Notes: generated by a model from the sequence alone, not told the origin. DNA of 13,823 nucleotides from CAYXBG01 sp964463145 (GCA_964463145.1 CAYXBG010000045.1:1-13823), one strand, 5' to 3'. Numbered from the stretch's first letter, positions 1 to 7,507 are shown. Numbers and translations are program-made.

Positions 1-60
1 TAAAGAGTAATTAGCAGTACCACATGCCGTGAAAACGGGGCACCGGAAACGAAAGAGCTT

Positions 61-306
61 ATGCCGACTCCAGCGATCATTGTTTACTCTCGGCCTGATT
101 GACCGCCATGTGAACATCTGAAAGAGGTTCTTTCAAGCAGAGGCTTAGTGTTTACCAGTAAAGATGTTCAGGAAGACCCTGTTGCGTTCAAGGAGCTTGT
201 GTCTTTTGGGTCGCGGTCTACCCCAACGACGGTGATAGGAGGGGAAGTAGTGGCAGGATATAATATCGATCGTATTTTGGAAATTTTGGATAGAGAAACA
301 ACCTGA
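61..306 (+). CDS. Glutaredoxin-like selenoprotein (UxxC), in-frame UGA read as selenocysteine
   Basis: Small thiol/selenol oxidoreductase of the glutaredoxin/thioredoxin fold, 81 residues if TGA at 100-102 (codon 14) is read through. Seen: a beta strand then YSRPD (9-13), U14-P15-P16-C17 where the family has CPPC, the cis-proline motif STPT with P55, and the glycine-rich VIGGEVVAGY near 58-67, followed by a terminal helix. Both sides of the TGA continue one coherent glutaredoxin, and the TGA sits exactly on the redox cysteine; a hairpin with a G in its apical loop follows. ATG 61 is the only usual start in frame (frame closed by TAA at 1-3); AAAGAG at 52-57 is a weak, close ribosome site. Known: Sec replaces Cys at this site in some environmental glutaredoxins. 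Inference: cytosolic disulfide or peroxide reduction. A nonsense-mutated pseudogene is the alternative. An ORF caller that stops at TGA misses this gene. Confidence 0.78.
100..137 (+). promoter_or_regulatory. Bacterial SECIS-like element following the UGA codon
   Basis: UGA at 100-102 is followed by a hairpin: UGAAAG (119-124) pairs with CUUUCA (130-135) as six Watson-Crick pairs, closing a five-base loop AGGUU (125-129). G is the second loop base, 23 nt after the UGA, inside the 16-37 nt window used for bacterial SECIS elements. The loop resembles the AGGU of the E. coli fdhF SECIS bound by SelB. A further C118-G137 pair with A136 bulged could extend the stem. The fold was done by eye, without an energy calculation. 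Confidence 0.65.
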
Positions 307-573
307 AACTCCCCTATAGTTGGATTACACTTGGTGGAGAATCCCAGGTTCCGGGTACTCCTTAGATCCACCTAACGATTGGTCTCCCGATGGAGAGTGC
401 TCCTAAGAACCTTGCCTTGCCAGACGAGGAGCTGCTTGATATCGTACATGTTCCTGGCCGGCGTCAGAGGTGGATCTAATGACGCCTTTTCCGAGTCTGA
501 GGAGCGTTGGCCTTGTTATCGACGGGTCTTTGCCGACGAGAATTTACATCATCACCATATTGTAGGAGACATC

Positions 574-1182
574 ATGTCATTTTCACTTCCAACTCTGGCA
601 TACGACAGTGGAGCCTTGGAACCACACATCGACCAGCGGACCATGGGAATCCACCATGGCAAGCATCACAACGCCTACGTTACAAATTTAAATAATGCCC
701 TCCAATCAGCTCCTGAGTTAGCGGACAAGAGCTTAGAGGATATTCTGGCAAACCATTGTGCTGTGGTGCCAGAGAACATCCGCGGTGCTGTGAGGAATAA
801 TGGTGGAGGCCATGCCAATCATTCCCTTTTTTGGGAACTCATGGACCCCAATGGAGGAGGTGACCCTTTAGCTAATCTAGGGGGAGGGATAGTCGAAGCA
901 TTCGGGAGCCTAGAGGACTTTAAGGCTAAGTTTGCTCAGGCAGGCATGACGCGTTTTGGCTCCGGTTGGGCGTGGCTTGTAAAAAACTCTTCTGGTGCAC
1001 TGGAAGTAACCTCCTCTGCTAATCAGGACAGTCCTGTTATGCAGGGAGAGACCCCCATACTGGGACTCGATGTCTGGGAACATGCCTATTACCTGAAATA
1101 TCAGAATCTCCGTGGAGACTATATTTCAGCTTGGTGGAATGTGGTCAATTGGCAGGTCGCGGAGGATAGATTCAACGGCTAG
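574..1182 (+). CDS. sodA: Superoxide dismutase, Mn-type (Fe/Mn family)
   Basis: Converts superoxide to oxygen and hydrogen peroxide, probably in the cytoplasm as no signal peptide is seen. The 202 residues match the family length of about 200. Metal ligands are H27 (in GIHHGKHH), H83 (in ANHSLFW), D166 and H170 (in DVWEHAYY); the active-site tyrosine is Y36. Q151 in SANQDSP together with glycines around 77-79 is the arrangement usual in manganese rather than iron enzymes, so Mn is inferred; cambialistic use is possible. Start chosen at ATG 574 with AGGAG at 564-568, because the protein then begins with the family's SFSLPTLAYD; the frame is open upstream but carries no family sequence. It is 23 nt ahead of galU, and the redox gene at 61-306 is upstream, which suggests an oxidative-stress neighbourhood. 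Confidence 0.95.
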   Translation: MSFSLPTLAYDSGALEPHIDQRTMGIHHGKHHNAYVTNLNNALQSAPELADKSLEDILANHCAVVPENIRGAVRNNGGGHANHSLFWELMDPNGGGDPLANLGGGIVEAFGSLEDFKAKFAQAGMTRFGSGWAWLVKNSSGALEVTSSANQDSPVMQGETPILGLDVWEHAYYLKYQNLRGDYISAWWNVVNWQVAEDRFNG

Positions 1183-1205
1183 AGAGTGGAGTTTGGTGGC
1201 TATTG

Positions 1206-2096
1206 ATGCACACGATTCGAAAAGCGGTGATTCCAGCAGCGGGACTTGGAACTCGTTTCCTGCCGGCAACTAAAGCGGTGCCCAAAGAGATGCTTCCGCT
1301 CGTTGACAAGCCCACCATACAGTACATAGTTGAGGAAGCAGAGGCGTCTGGCTTAGAGGACGTTCTTTTTATCACTGGCCGAGGAAAGAGTGCGATTGAA
1401 GATCATTTTGATCAAGATCCTGGTCTCGAACACACACTCCGTACAAGAGGGAAAATAGATCAACTGAATTTGATCAGTAGGATTGCAGGGATGGTGTCTG
1501 TCTCGTCCATCCGCCAGAAGGAGCCCCTTGGTCTCGGACACGCGATCCTTATGGCAGAACTGTTTGTTGGTAGAGATCCTTTCGCGGTTTTTTTAGGGGA
1601 TGATGTAATCCAGAGTGATGTGCCGGCGATGCAGCAGATGCTAGAGATGAATACTCGTTTCCCAGGGATTTTCGTTGCTGTCCAGGAGGTGCCTGAAGCG
1701 ACAGTCTCACGGTTTGGCATTGTTGCAGGTGAGGTAGTTGAGGGAACCGAAGGACGGCTACTGCGCGTCGACCGAATGGTGGAGAAGCCCGAGCCGGAGG
1801 CAGCTCCTTCGAATTTGGCTATCGTCGGACGTTATTTACTTACCCCTGAGATTTTCAGCAGCTTGCATTCGGTTACTCCTGGTGCAGGGGGGGAAATCCA
1901 ACTTACAGATGGTATTGTTTCCTTAATGAAAGCCGGTCTCCCAATTTTTGCTTATCGGTTTAGAGGTACTTATTACGATGCTGGCGATAAACTTGGAAAC
2001 CTCAAAGCGACTATTGAAGTCGCTTTGAGGCATCAGGAAATAGGGCCCGCCTTCCATGAGTACTTGCAGGAGTTGATGGTTACATTGAAGGAGTAG
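1206..2096 (+). CDS. galU: UTP--glucose-1-phosphate uridylyltransferase
   Basis: Makes UDP-glucose from UTP and glucose 1-phosphate for envelope polysaccharides and sugar interconversion. The 296-residue protein begins with the nucleotidyltransferase signature AAGLGTRFLPATKAVPKEML (G13-R17, K27), followed by FITGRGKSAIEDHFD near 57-71, QKEPLGLGHA near 101, FLGDDV near 127, VEKP near 194, GEIQLTD near 231 and a C-terminal YDAGDKLGNLKA. These are the standard GalU blocks in order and the length is normal. ATG 1206 is preferred over the TTG one codon earlier; GGTGG at 1195-1199 is a modest ribosome site. It lies 23 nt after the superoxide dismutase and 33 nt before serS on the same strand, so co-transcription is likely. 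Confidence 0.96.
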   Translation: MHTIRKAVIPAAGLGTRFLPATKAVPKEMLPLVDKPTIQYIVEEAEASGLEDVLFITGRGKSAIEDHFDQDPGLEHTLRTRGKIDQLNLISRIAGMVSVSSIRQKEPLGLGHAILMAELFVGRDPFAVFLGDDVIQSDVPAMQQMLEMNTRFPGIFVAVQEVPEATVSRFGIVAGEVVEGTEGRLLRVDRMVEKPEPEAAPSNLAIVGRYLLTPEIFSSLHSVTPGAGGEIQLTDGIVSLMKAGLPIFAYRFRGTYYDAGDKLGNLKATIEVALRHQEIGPAFHEYLQELMVTLKE

Positions 2097-2129
2097 GTTT
2101 AAGAGAACTATTTGTAGATTGAGCAAACC

Positions 2130-3431
2130 ATGCTGGATCGTCATTTTATCCGCAACAACATCGAGTGGGTTCGTGAGAGTTTAAGTACCAGAGGTTTTTC
2201 ACTGGACACCGAACATTTTACTCGGCTAGACAGTCAGGAGCGCAATCTCCGTAGGAAGTCGGAAGATCTGCGCCGTCAGCGTAATGAAGTTAGCCAGGAA
2301 ATTTCCCAGATCAGACAAGGAAAAGGTGACTCCTCTCACCTGATTTCTGAGATGCGAGAGGTCGGAGAACGAATTAAGCAGCTTGAGGGAGAACTAGAAG
2401 AGGCTCATCTAGCGTTGAGGGACACCCTGGCAAGAATTCCTAATATTCCGCACGAGAGTGTCCCCGTTGGGAAAGACGAACAGGCAAACCAGGTGATTAG
2501 ATCTTTTGGGGAGCCTCCTGAATTCAGGTTTACCCCTTTGGACCACGTGGAACTTGGGAGTCGACTGGGCATTCTTGATCCAGGGAGAGCTGCAAAGGTA
2601 ACTGGTGCTCGATTCACGAATTACTACGGAGACGGGGCTCGTTTGGAGCGAGCACTAATTAATTTCATGTTGGATGTGCATACGTCAGCCCATGGGTACA
2701 TAGAGGTATTGCCTCCATTTATGGCCAACAGAAGTAGTTTTTTTGGGACAGGTAACCTTCCAAAGTTTGAGGGAGATCTCTTTAAGGTGGAGGATACGGA
2801 CTACCTCCTCGTACCCACTGCCGAAGTTCCAGTGACTAACCTTTGCGCAGGAGAGACCTTGCAGACAGAGCATTTGCCACTCTGTTTTGCTGCCTATACT
2901 CCTTGTTTTCGCAGTGAGGCCGGATCACACGGCAAAGACACTCGAGGGCTAATTCGTCAACACCAATTCAACAAGGTAGAACTGGTGCGCTTTGCAAGTC
3001 CAGAGGATTCCTTCGATCAGTTGGAGATCCTGACTAGGCATGCTGAAGAGATCTTGAAACTTCTAGGTTTAGCCTTTCGAACCGTCGTTCTGTCCTCTGG
3101 AGACATGGGGTTTAGCTCAGCGAAAACCTATGATCTGGAAGTTTGGATCCCAACTCAAAATGCATATCGAGAAATCTCATCTTGTAGTAATTTCATGGAT
3201 TTCCAGGCTCGTCGTGCCAACATCCGGTGTCGTTCTTCAGAAAAGGAAAAACCAAGATTCCTGCATACGTTGAATGGTTCGGGACTAGCAGTCGGTAGGA
3301 CTTGGGTCGCTATCATAGAGAATTTCCAACAAGAGGATGGGAGCGTTATTATCCCCGAACCTCTCAGGCCTTATCTTGGGAATCTTGAGCGGATTGATCC
3401 GAAACAAATCCCATCTCTAAGTATCGATTAA
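2130..3431 (+). CDS. serS: Seryl-tRNA synthetase
   Basis: Class II aminoacyl-tRNA synthetase that charges serine onto tRNA-Ser, and onto tRNA-Sec as the first step of bacterial selenocysteine synthesis. The 433 residues have the usual size. Residues about 30-110 form the charged two-helix coiled-coil arm (RRKSEDLRRQRNEVSQEIS and GERIKQLEGELEEAH) that grips the long variable arm of serine tRNAs. Class II motif 1 is near 172-200, motif 2 is CFRSEAGSHGKDTRGLIRQHQF near 257-279, and motif 3 is GSGLAVGRTWVAIIENFQ near 383-400. The ribosome site is weak (TTGAG before ATG). The gene sits in the sod-galU-serS-gntR-add run, and a tRNA-Ser gene lies 2.2 kb downstream. Confidence 0.97.
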   Translation: MLDRHFIRNNIEWVRESLSTRGFSLDTEHFTRLDSQERNLRRKSEDLRRQRNEVSQEISQIRQGKGDSSHLISEMREVGERIKQLEGELEEAHLALRDTLARIPNIPHESVPVGKDEQANQVIRSFGEPPEFRFTPLDHVELGSRLGILDPGRAAKVTGARFTNYYGDGARLERALINFMLDVHTSAHGYIEVLPPFMANRSSFFGTGNLPKFEGDLFKVEDTDYLLVPTAEVPVTNLCAGETLQTEHLPLCFAAYTPCFRSEAGSHGKDTRGLIRQHQFNKVELVRFASPEDSFDQLEILTRHAEEILKLLGLAFRTVVLSSGDMGFSSAKTYDLEVWIPTQNAYREISSCSNFMDFQARRANIRCRSSEKEKPRFLHTLNGSGLAVGRTWVAIIENFQQEDGSVIIPEPLRPYLGNLERIDPKQIPSLSID

Positions 3432-3453
3432 AGGATACTTGTAGAGTGAAAAA

Positions 3454-4395
3454 ATGCTGAAATTCAACTTGGATAAGTCAGTTGGGTTGAGTTACTTTGA
3501 ACAGCTCAAGGGTCAGCTTTTTTCTGCTATCTACTGTGGGAAAATCCAGGAGGGGGATAGACTCCCATCTCTGAGAAATCTCGCTGAAGACCTAAAGGTC
3601 AACTATAAAACCGTCCGTAAGGTGTATTCCAGGTTAGCGGAAGAAGGGTTGGTCAAGATAGTTGCGGGCAGCGGCGCTTTTCTTCGTAAAAGGGACGGTG
3701 GCTTCACCAGGATGCGCGATGATGCCATATATAAATTGCTGGGGGATGTCTACAGTAGATCTCGTGAACTAGGGTTGCCTGATGAGCGCCTGATCGACTT
3801 ACTCCAGGCCTACTCTGGTAGATCTCAACTTAGGCCACTGCGATTAGCGATAGTTGATGATGACGAAGAAGCGCATATTTTCTCGAACGAGCTTGAGTTG
3901 CGATTAGGGAGTCACGCTGTTTCTGTCGCTCTTTCTGAGGCGAACACCTCTCGTGGCTTAGAGATTTTGGGTCAGAGCGATGTGCTCTTGACGACAAGCT
4001 GGCATATGGAAGAAGTAGCCAAACTAGCAGATGGTTTAGGAAAGAAGCTGCTCGAGATCAAGCCTAGTCATGAAATATATACGGAAATTTTGAGTGCAGC
4101 GCAAGATTACAACGTTGGTATTGTCATCCGCGATGAAAAGACAATGCATGCTTCTTGGGAAGTCTTTATGCATATCTATCATCCATCTACCGATAAGCTT
4201 TTTTGGATTGCACCTATTCACAGGCGTGACCTGATCGAAAAAATTATCCAGTTTGCTGATCTGATCTTTGTGTCTCCAATGTGCTGGGATGAAATGAGAA
4301 AGTTGACCCCCTCCGACAAGACGTTGAAGACTTATGAAAAGTTTATTTCTGAAGAAACTCTTAACGATTTGAGGCGGATGCAAATCCTTGGGTGA
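3454..4395 (+). CDS. GntR-family transcriptional regulator with an unrecognised effector domain
   Basis: DNA-binding regulator of 313 residues. Residues about 8-78 are a GntR-type winged helix: SYFEQLKGQLFSAIYCGKI, GDRLPSLRNLAEDLKVNYKT, VRKVYSRLAEEGLV and GSGAFL, all typical signatures (closest in style to the YtrA/short-linker type). Residues 90-125 look like a linker helix. From about 127 the C-terminal domain starts LRPLRLAIVDDDEEA and reads as alternating strands and helices for some 185 residues. The opening recalls a response-regulator receiver, but the expected phospho-acceptor aspartate position reads SDVLLTTS, so phosphorylation is not supported; a ligand-binding alpha/beta fold is as likely. 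There is no aminotransferase domain, so it is not MocR-like. It lies 22 nt after serS and 68 nt before add. Target and signal are unknown. Confidence 0.85.
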   Translation: MLKFNLDKSVGLSYFEQLKGQLFSAIYCGKIQEGDRLPSLRNLAEDLKVNYKTVRKVYSRLAEEGLVKIVAGSGAFLRKRDGGFTRMRDDAIYKLLGDVYSRSRELGLPDERLIDLLQAYSGRSQLRPLRLAIVDDDEEAHIFSNELELRLGSHAVSVALSEANTSRGLEILGQSDVLLTTSWHMEEVAKLADGLGKKLLEIKPSHEIYTEILSAAQDYNVGIVIRDEKTMHASWEVFMHIYHPSTDKLFWIAPIHRRDLIEKIIQFADLIFVSPMCWDEMRKLTPSDKTLKTYEKFISEETLNDLRRMQILG

Positions 4396-4463
4396 TGGCA
4401 AAGTAGTAGCTCGGAATACCAGGAGGCGGAGACCAGGCGACAGCAAGCCTAGAGTCTCGAGTA

Positions 4464-5537
4464 ATGTCTAGCAAGAATGAGGAGAATATTGGAGCCTCTT
4501 TGGAATCGTATATTCGCGCCTTACCCAAGGCGGAAATTCACCTCCATTTGGAGGGTTCTATTCGCCCTGAGAGGTTTCTCGGTCTGAGTCGAAAATACCA
4601 GACAGAGTACCAGGATTTCTCCCCTAAAGAATTAGAGAAAACTTTATTCACGTATGATGATTTTTGGGATTTCCTGAGGACTTTCAAGGTTGTAAGTCAG
4701 CATCTTAGAGAGCCCGAGGACTATATCGATTTGGTCAATGATCTACATGAATATTTAGTTCGACACAATATTCGTTATTCCGAAGTGTTTTTTGCTCCAT
4801 CAATCCCGGCCAAGCTGGGCTTCGACAGTGGGAATATTATTGCCGCCATTTTAAGTAAGGGGAAGGAGATTGAGAAGCAAGGAGGAATTCAACTGCGTTG
4901 GATCTTCGATTGCGTCCGCCAATTCGGTGTCGAATCTGCTCGACAGACAGCTCAACTAGCGGTGGAAAATTCCGGGAAGGGTGTTGTGGCCTTAGGGTTG
5001 GGAGGTGACGAGACGGTTCCTCTGGCTCGAGAGTTAGAAGAGGTTTTTTCGTGGGCACGTGCTCACCAGCTGCACATACACGTACATGCAGGTGAGATCG
5101 GAGGTCCTTCTAGTGTTTGGGATGCCGTGCAGATTTTAGGAGCCGACCGGATCGGACATGGTATTCAAGCGGCACGGGACCAAAAACTAATAGAGTATCT
5201 GAAAAATCACACCGTTGCCCTCGATGTGTGTTTGACAAGTAATGCTAAAACCAAAGCCTGGACACCGGTTGCTCAAAATCCTTTTTGGCTGTTGTTCAAA
5301 AGAGGTGTGCCGGTGACTTTGAATACTGATGATCCAGGGCTTTTTGGTACTGATCTGGGAGAAGAATATCGTATAGCCTGCCAATACTTTGACCTTTCGA
5401 GAAGTGATTTAGCTTACATCTCAATGCAGGGAGTCAGATCGTCCTTTCTACCGCATCAGGAACGGATGGCACTGATGCAGGATTTTCAAGATAATATTTA
5501 TCAGATAAATAAGAAGTACAATTTAGAGAGCAATTAG
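4464..5537 (+). CDS. add: Adenosine deaminase family protein
   Basis: Zinc-dependent purine deaminase of the amidohydrolase superfamily, 357 residues. Zinc ligands H26 and H28 lie in KAEIHLHLEGS, H208 in HVHAGE and D289 in NTDDPGLFGTDL; catalytic residues E211, H232 (in DRIGHGI) and D290 are all present. The block TLNTDDPxxFGTDLxxEY is typical of bacterial adenosine deaminases, which give inosine and ammonia; family members acting on adenine or aminodeoxyfutalosine share most of these residues, so the substrate is inferred. Hypoxanthine phosphoribosyltransferase in the same window would fit a salvage route from adenosine through inosine and hypoxanthine to IMP, although the purine nucleoside phosphorylase step is not seen here. 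It is the last gene of the plus-strand run that begins with superoxide dismutase. Confidence 0.88.
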   Translation: MSSKNEENIGASLESYIRALPKAEIHLHLEGSIRPERFLGLSRKYQTEYQDFSPKELEKTLFTYDDFWDFLRTFKVVSQHLREPEDYIDLVNDLHEYLVRHNIRYSEVFFAPSIPAKLGFDSGNIIAAILSKGKEIEKQGGIQLRWIFDCVRQFGVESARQTAQLAVENSGKGVVALGLGGDETVPLARELEEVFSWARAHQLHIHVHAGEIGGPSSVWDAVQILGADRIGHGIQAARDQKLIEYLKNHTVALDVCLTSNAKTKAWTPVAQNPFWLLFKRGVPVTLNTDDPGLFGTDLGEEYRIACQYFDLSRSDLAYISMQGVRSSFLPHQERMALMQDFQDNIYQINKKYNLESN

Positions 5538-5628
5538 TTCTCATATTAAACAGATGGACACCGTTATTCACATGTTGTTTTTGAGAGCCAGCCTTACGGA
5601 CGAGGTTGGAGCCAGTAAAAGCTACACA

Positions 5629-5658
5629 TTGTTCAGTGTGACTAGTTTAAAATAAGAT
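5629..5658 (+). promoter_or_regulatory. Candidate sigma70-type promoter of the tRNA-Ser gene
   Basis: TTGTTC (5629-5634) and TAAGAT (5653-5658) are separated by 18 nt and end 12 nt before the tRNA 5' end. This is the expected layout for a stable RNA promoter, but it was picked by eye in AT-rich sequence. Confidence 0.35.
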
Positions 5659-5670
5659 ATCTATCAGGCT

Positions 5671-5760
5671 GGAGGAGTGGCCGAGTGGTTTAAGGCGGCG
5701 GTCTTGAAAACCGTTGTTCCCGAAAGGGTACCGTGGGTTCGAATCCTACCTCCTCCGCCA
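5671..5760 (+). tRNA. tRNA-Ser (anticodon UGA)
   Basis: A 90-nt class II tRNA with CCA encoded. The acceptor arm GGAGGAG pairs with CTCCTCC, discriminator G precedes CCA at 5758-5760, and the D arm contains GGCCGAGTGGTTTAAGGC. The anticodon stem GCGGT/ACCGT encloses loop CTTGAAA with anticodon TGA at 5705-5707. A long variable arm (GTTCCCGAAAGGGTAC region) and the T loop GGTTCGAATCC follow. The long variable arm is the SerS identity element. This anticodon reads UCA serine codons; it is not a tRNA-Sec, whose anticodon is UCA and acceptor-T stack longer. Confidence 0.97.
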
Positions 5761-5821
5761 TATTTCACTGGCCGTGATCTCATTTTTGTGTCTTTGCCTA
5801 GGCCCTAATTAACTAGCCCGA

Positions 5822-5827
5822 TATAAT
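5822..5827 (+). promoter_or_regulatory. Candidate -10 element of mmsA
   Basis: A perfect TATAAT 54 nt before the mmsA start codon. No good -35 hexamer lies 16-18 nt upstream, so activator dependence or chance are both possible. A transcript from here would carry the small hairpin TGGCC-CTGC-GGCCA (5836-5849) at its 5' end. Confidence 0.35.
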
Positions 5828-5881
5828 GGCTAGAATGGCCCTGCGGCCACTTTGATTGAACTTGATAGGGAGGTGTGCTAA

Positions 5882-7342
5882 ATGGATCACCAGAAAGAGG
5901 CTCTCAACTATATTGGCGGGAAATGGACCCAGTCTAGCAGTGGAGAGTCAATTAACATTGATAATCCTGCGGATGGAGAGAAGCTAGCAACAGTCACTCT
6001 TTCTAACCAAGTGGATATTGATTGTGCAGTAAAAACTGCCCGAAGTGCCTTTAGAGACTGGCGTCGCACGCCTTCGACGGATCGAATTCAATATCTGTTT
6101 AAATTCAAAAATCTACTTGAGGAGAACCTTAACGATATTGCTCGAGTGACAACTCTTGAATGTGGCAAAACATGGGAGGAAGCCAAAGGAGAACTGCGGC
6201 GAGGCATTCAAAATGTGGAAGCCGCTTGTGGAATCCCATTTTTAATGATGGGGAGTAATGCGGAAGACATCTCCTCTGGGATAGATGAGCACATGATTCG
6301 CCAACCACTTGGTGTAGTAACAGCGATCACTCCTTTTAACTTCCCGGCGATGATTCCCCTTTGGTTTCTTCCTTATGCTATCGCTTGTGGCAACACTTTC
6401 ATCCTGAAACCGTCGGAGCGAGTGCCTTTGACGATGGCATCAATCTTTGAATTACTCGACCTGCTTGACTTGCCTCCTGGAGTAGTTGGTATGGTCCAAG
6501 GGCGAAAAAGGGTTGTAGATGGATTGATAAAACATCCGGATGTTCAGGCGATTTCCTTTGTAGGATCAACTCCTGTTGCCCGATCTATCTATGCGAAGGC
6601 TGCCCGCTATGGTAAGCGAGTACAAGCTCAAGGAGGAGCTAAGAATGCGGTTGTCATTCTGCCTGATGCGGACATGAAAGTAACATCCCGAATTGTTAAT
6701 GAGTCAGCATTTGGATGTGCAGGGCAACGGTGTTTGGCAGCCTCCGCGGCCATCACTGTGGGTGACGCCCGAAATAGTTTCGGTGCTGAGATGAGAGAAC
6801 TTGTAGAGTCATGTCAGCTGGGTTTCGGATTGGATGCAGGTGTGACCATGGGCCCCGTGATTACCGCTGAGAGCAAAAAACGTATAGAGGGTCTAATAGA
6901 GCAGGGTCTGGAACAAGGTGCAGAAGCGGTAGTAGATGGCCGGGAAACCGTGCTTAGAGGCGCAGAGACAGGCCATTTTCTGGGTCCCACTATTTTATCG
7001 GGGGTCTCTCCCTCGAGCGAGTTGGCGCAGACCGAAATATTTGGTCCGGTGTTGAGCATGATACACGTAGACAATTTGGACCGAGCAATCAACCTTATTA
7101 ATCAATCTGACTTTGGAAATATGGCGTGTCTGTTTACTTCAAGCGGACGTTCTGCCCGTGAATTTCGGTACCGGGTAAGAGCGGGAAATATCGGGATCAA
7201 TGTCGGCGTTGCAGCTCCTATGGCCTTTTTCCCTTTTTCCGGGTGGAAAGACAGTTTTTTTGGAGATCTACATGCTCAAGGCCTTGATGCAATCGATTTT
7301 TACACTGAAAAGAAAATTGTAGTTGAGCGTTGGCCAGGCTGA
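5882..7342 (+). CDS. mmsA: Methylmalonate-semialdehyde dehydrogenase (CoA-acylating) type aldehyde dehydrogenase
   Basis: Aldehyde dehydrogenase of 486 residues, normal for MmsA/IolA. It would convert methylmalonate semialdehyde or malonate semialdehyde to propionyl-CoA or acetyl-CoA with NAD+, in valine, thymine or inositol breakdown. Seen: ITPFNFP with N153, the cofactor lysine K176 in ILKPSE, FVGSTPVA near 226, and the catalytic block FGCAGQRC with C284. The usual aldehyde dehydrogenase general-base block ELGGK is replaced by QGGAKN (250-255), the mark of the acylating MMSDH subfamily; R107 and R283 are positioned as in those enzymes. TEIFGPVLS near 379 is conserved. A strong ribosome site AGGGAGG at 5867-5873 fixes ATG 5882. 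No other valine or inositol genes are adjacent, so the physiological pathway is inferred from family only. Confidence 0.9.
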   Translation: MDHQKEALNYIGGKWTQSSSGESINIDNPADGEKLATVTLSNQVDIDCAVKTARSAFRDWRRTPSTDRIQYLFKFKNLLEENLNDIARVTTLECGKTWEEAKGELRRGIQNVEAACGIPFLMMGSNAEDISSGIDEHMIRQPLGVVTAITPFNFPAMIPLWFLPYAIACGNTFILKPSERVPLTMASIFELLDLLDLPPGVVGMVQGRKRVVDGLIKHPDVQAISFVGSTPVARSIYAKAARYGKRVQAQGGAKNAVVILPDADMKVTSRIVNESAFGCAGQRCLAASAAITVGDARNSFGAEMRELVESCQLGFGLDAGVTMGPVITAESKKRIEGLIEQGLEQGAEAVVDGRETVLRGAETGHFLGPTILSGVSPSSELAQTEIFGPVLSMIHVDNLDRAINLINQSDFGNMACLFTSSGRSAREFRYRVRAGNIGINVGVAAPMAFFPFSGWKDSFFGDLHAQGLDAIDFYTEKKIVVERWPG

Positions 7343-7362
7343 CCCAAGATTTCATTCCTGGG
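7343..7362 (+). terminator. Possible terminator or 3' hairpin after mmsA
   Basis: CCCAAGA and TCCTGGG can pair (six of seven pairs, one A-C mismatch) around a six-base loop directly after the mmsA stop codon. No T tract follows, so intrinsic termination is doubtful. The rest of the 165-nt convergent gap up to 7507 shows nothing I recognise. Confidence 0.2.
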
Positions 7363-7507
7363 ATTGTGATTGAAGATTGTCAGCTAGCTGGACTTTCATT
7401 TCACAGGAGTTTATTGATGCGAGGGGTTCTCTTTTGCATTACTTACAAAATTTTTTATCAGTCGCTAGTCTTTTGTGGGTGGTCAAGAAAGAGTGAGACG
7501 TTAGGGG

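Noticed and set aside
61..102. Reading the TGA as a true stop, leaving a 13-residue peptide and a pseudogene
   Set aside because: The frame stays intact on both sides, the TGA replaces precisely the redox cysteine and a SECIS-like hairpin follows. A pseudogene remains the main alternative but needs more coincidence.
379..573. N-terminal extension of superoxide dismutase by 65 codons from TTG 379
   Set aside because: The family begins at SFSLPTLAYD; AGGAG at 564-568 precedes ATG 574, and the upstream translation is low-complexity with no resemblance to a signal peptide or known domain.
4036..4446. 136-codon minus-strand open frame over the GntR gene
   Set aside because: Antisense to a well-supported gene, no ribosome site and no recognisable domain.
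5586..5613. Terminator hairpin CCAGCCT/AGGTTGG after the adenosine deaminase gene
   Set aside because: The stem is plausible but no T tract follows on either strand.
5671..5760. The serine tRNA as a UGA-decoding (Sec or suppressor) tRNA
   Set aside because: Its anticodon is UGA, which reads UCA codons. A tRNA that reads UGA needs anticodon UCA, and the acceptor and T stems have normal tRNA-Ser lengths.
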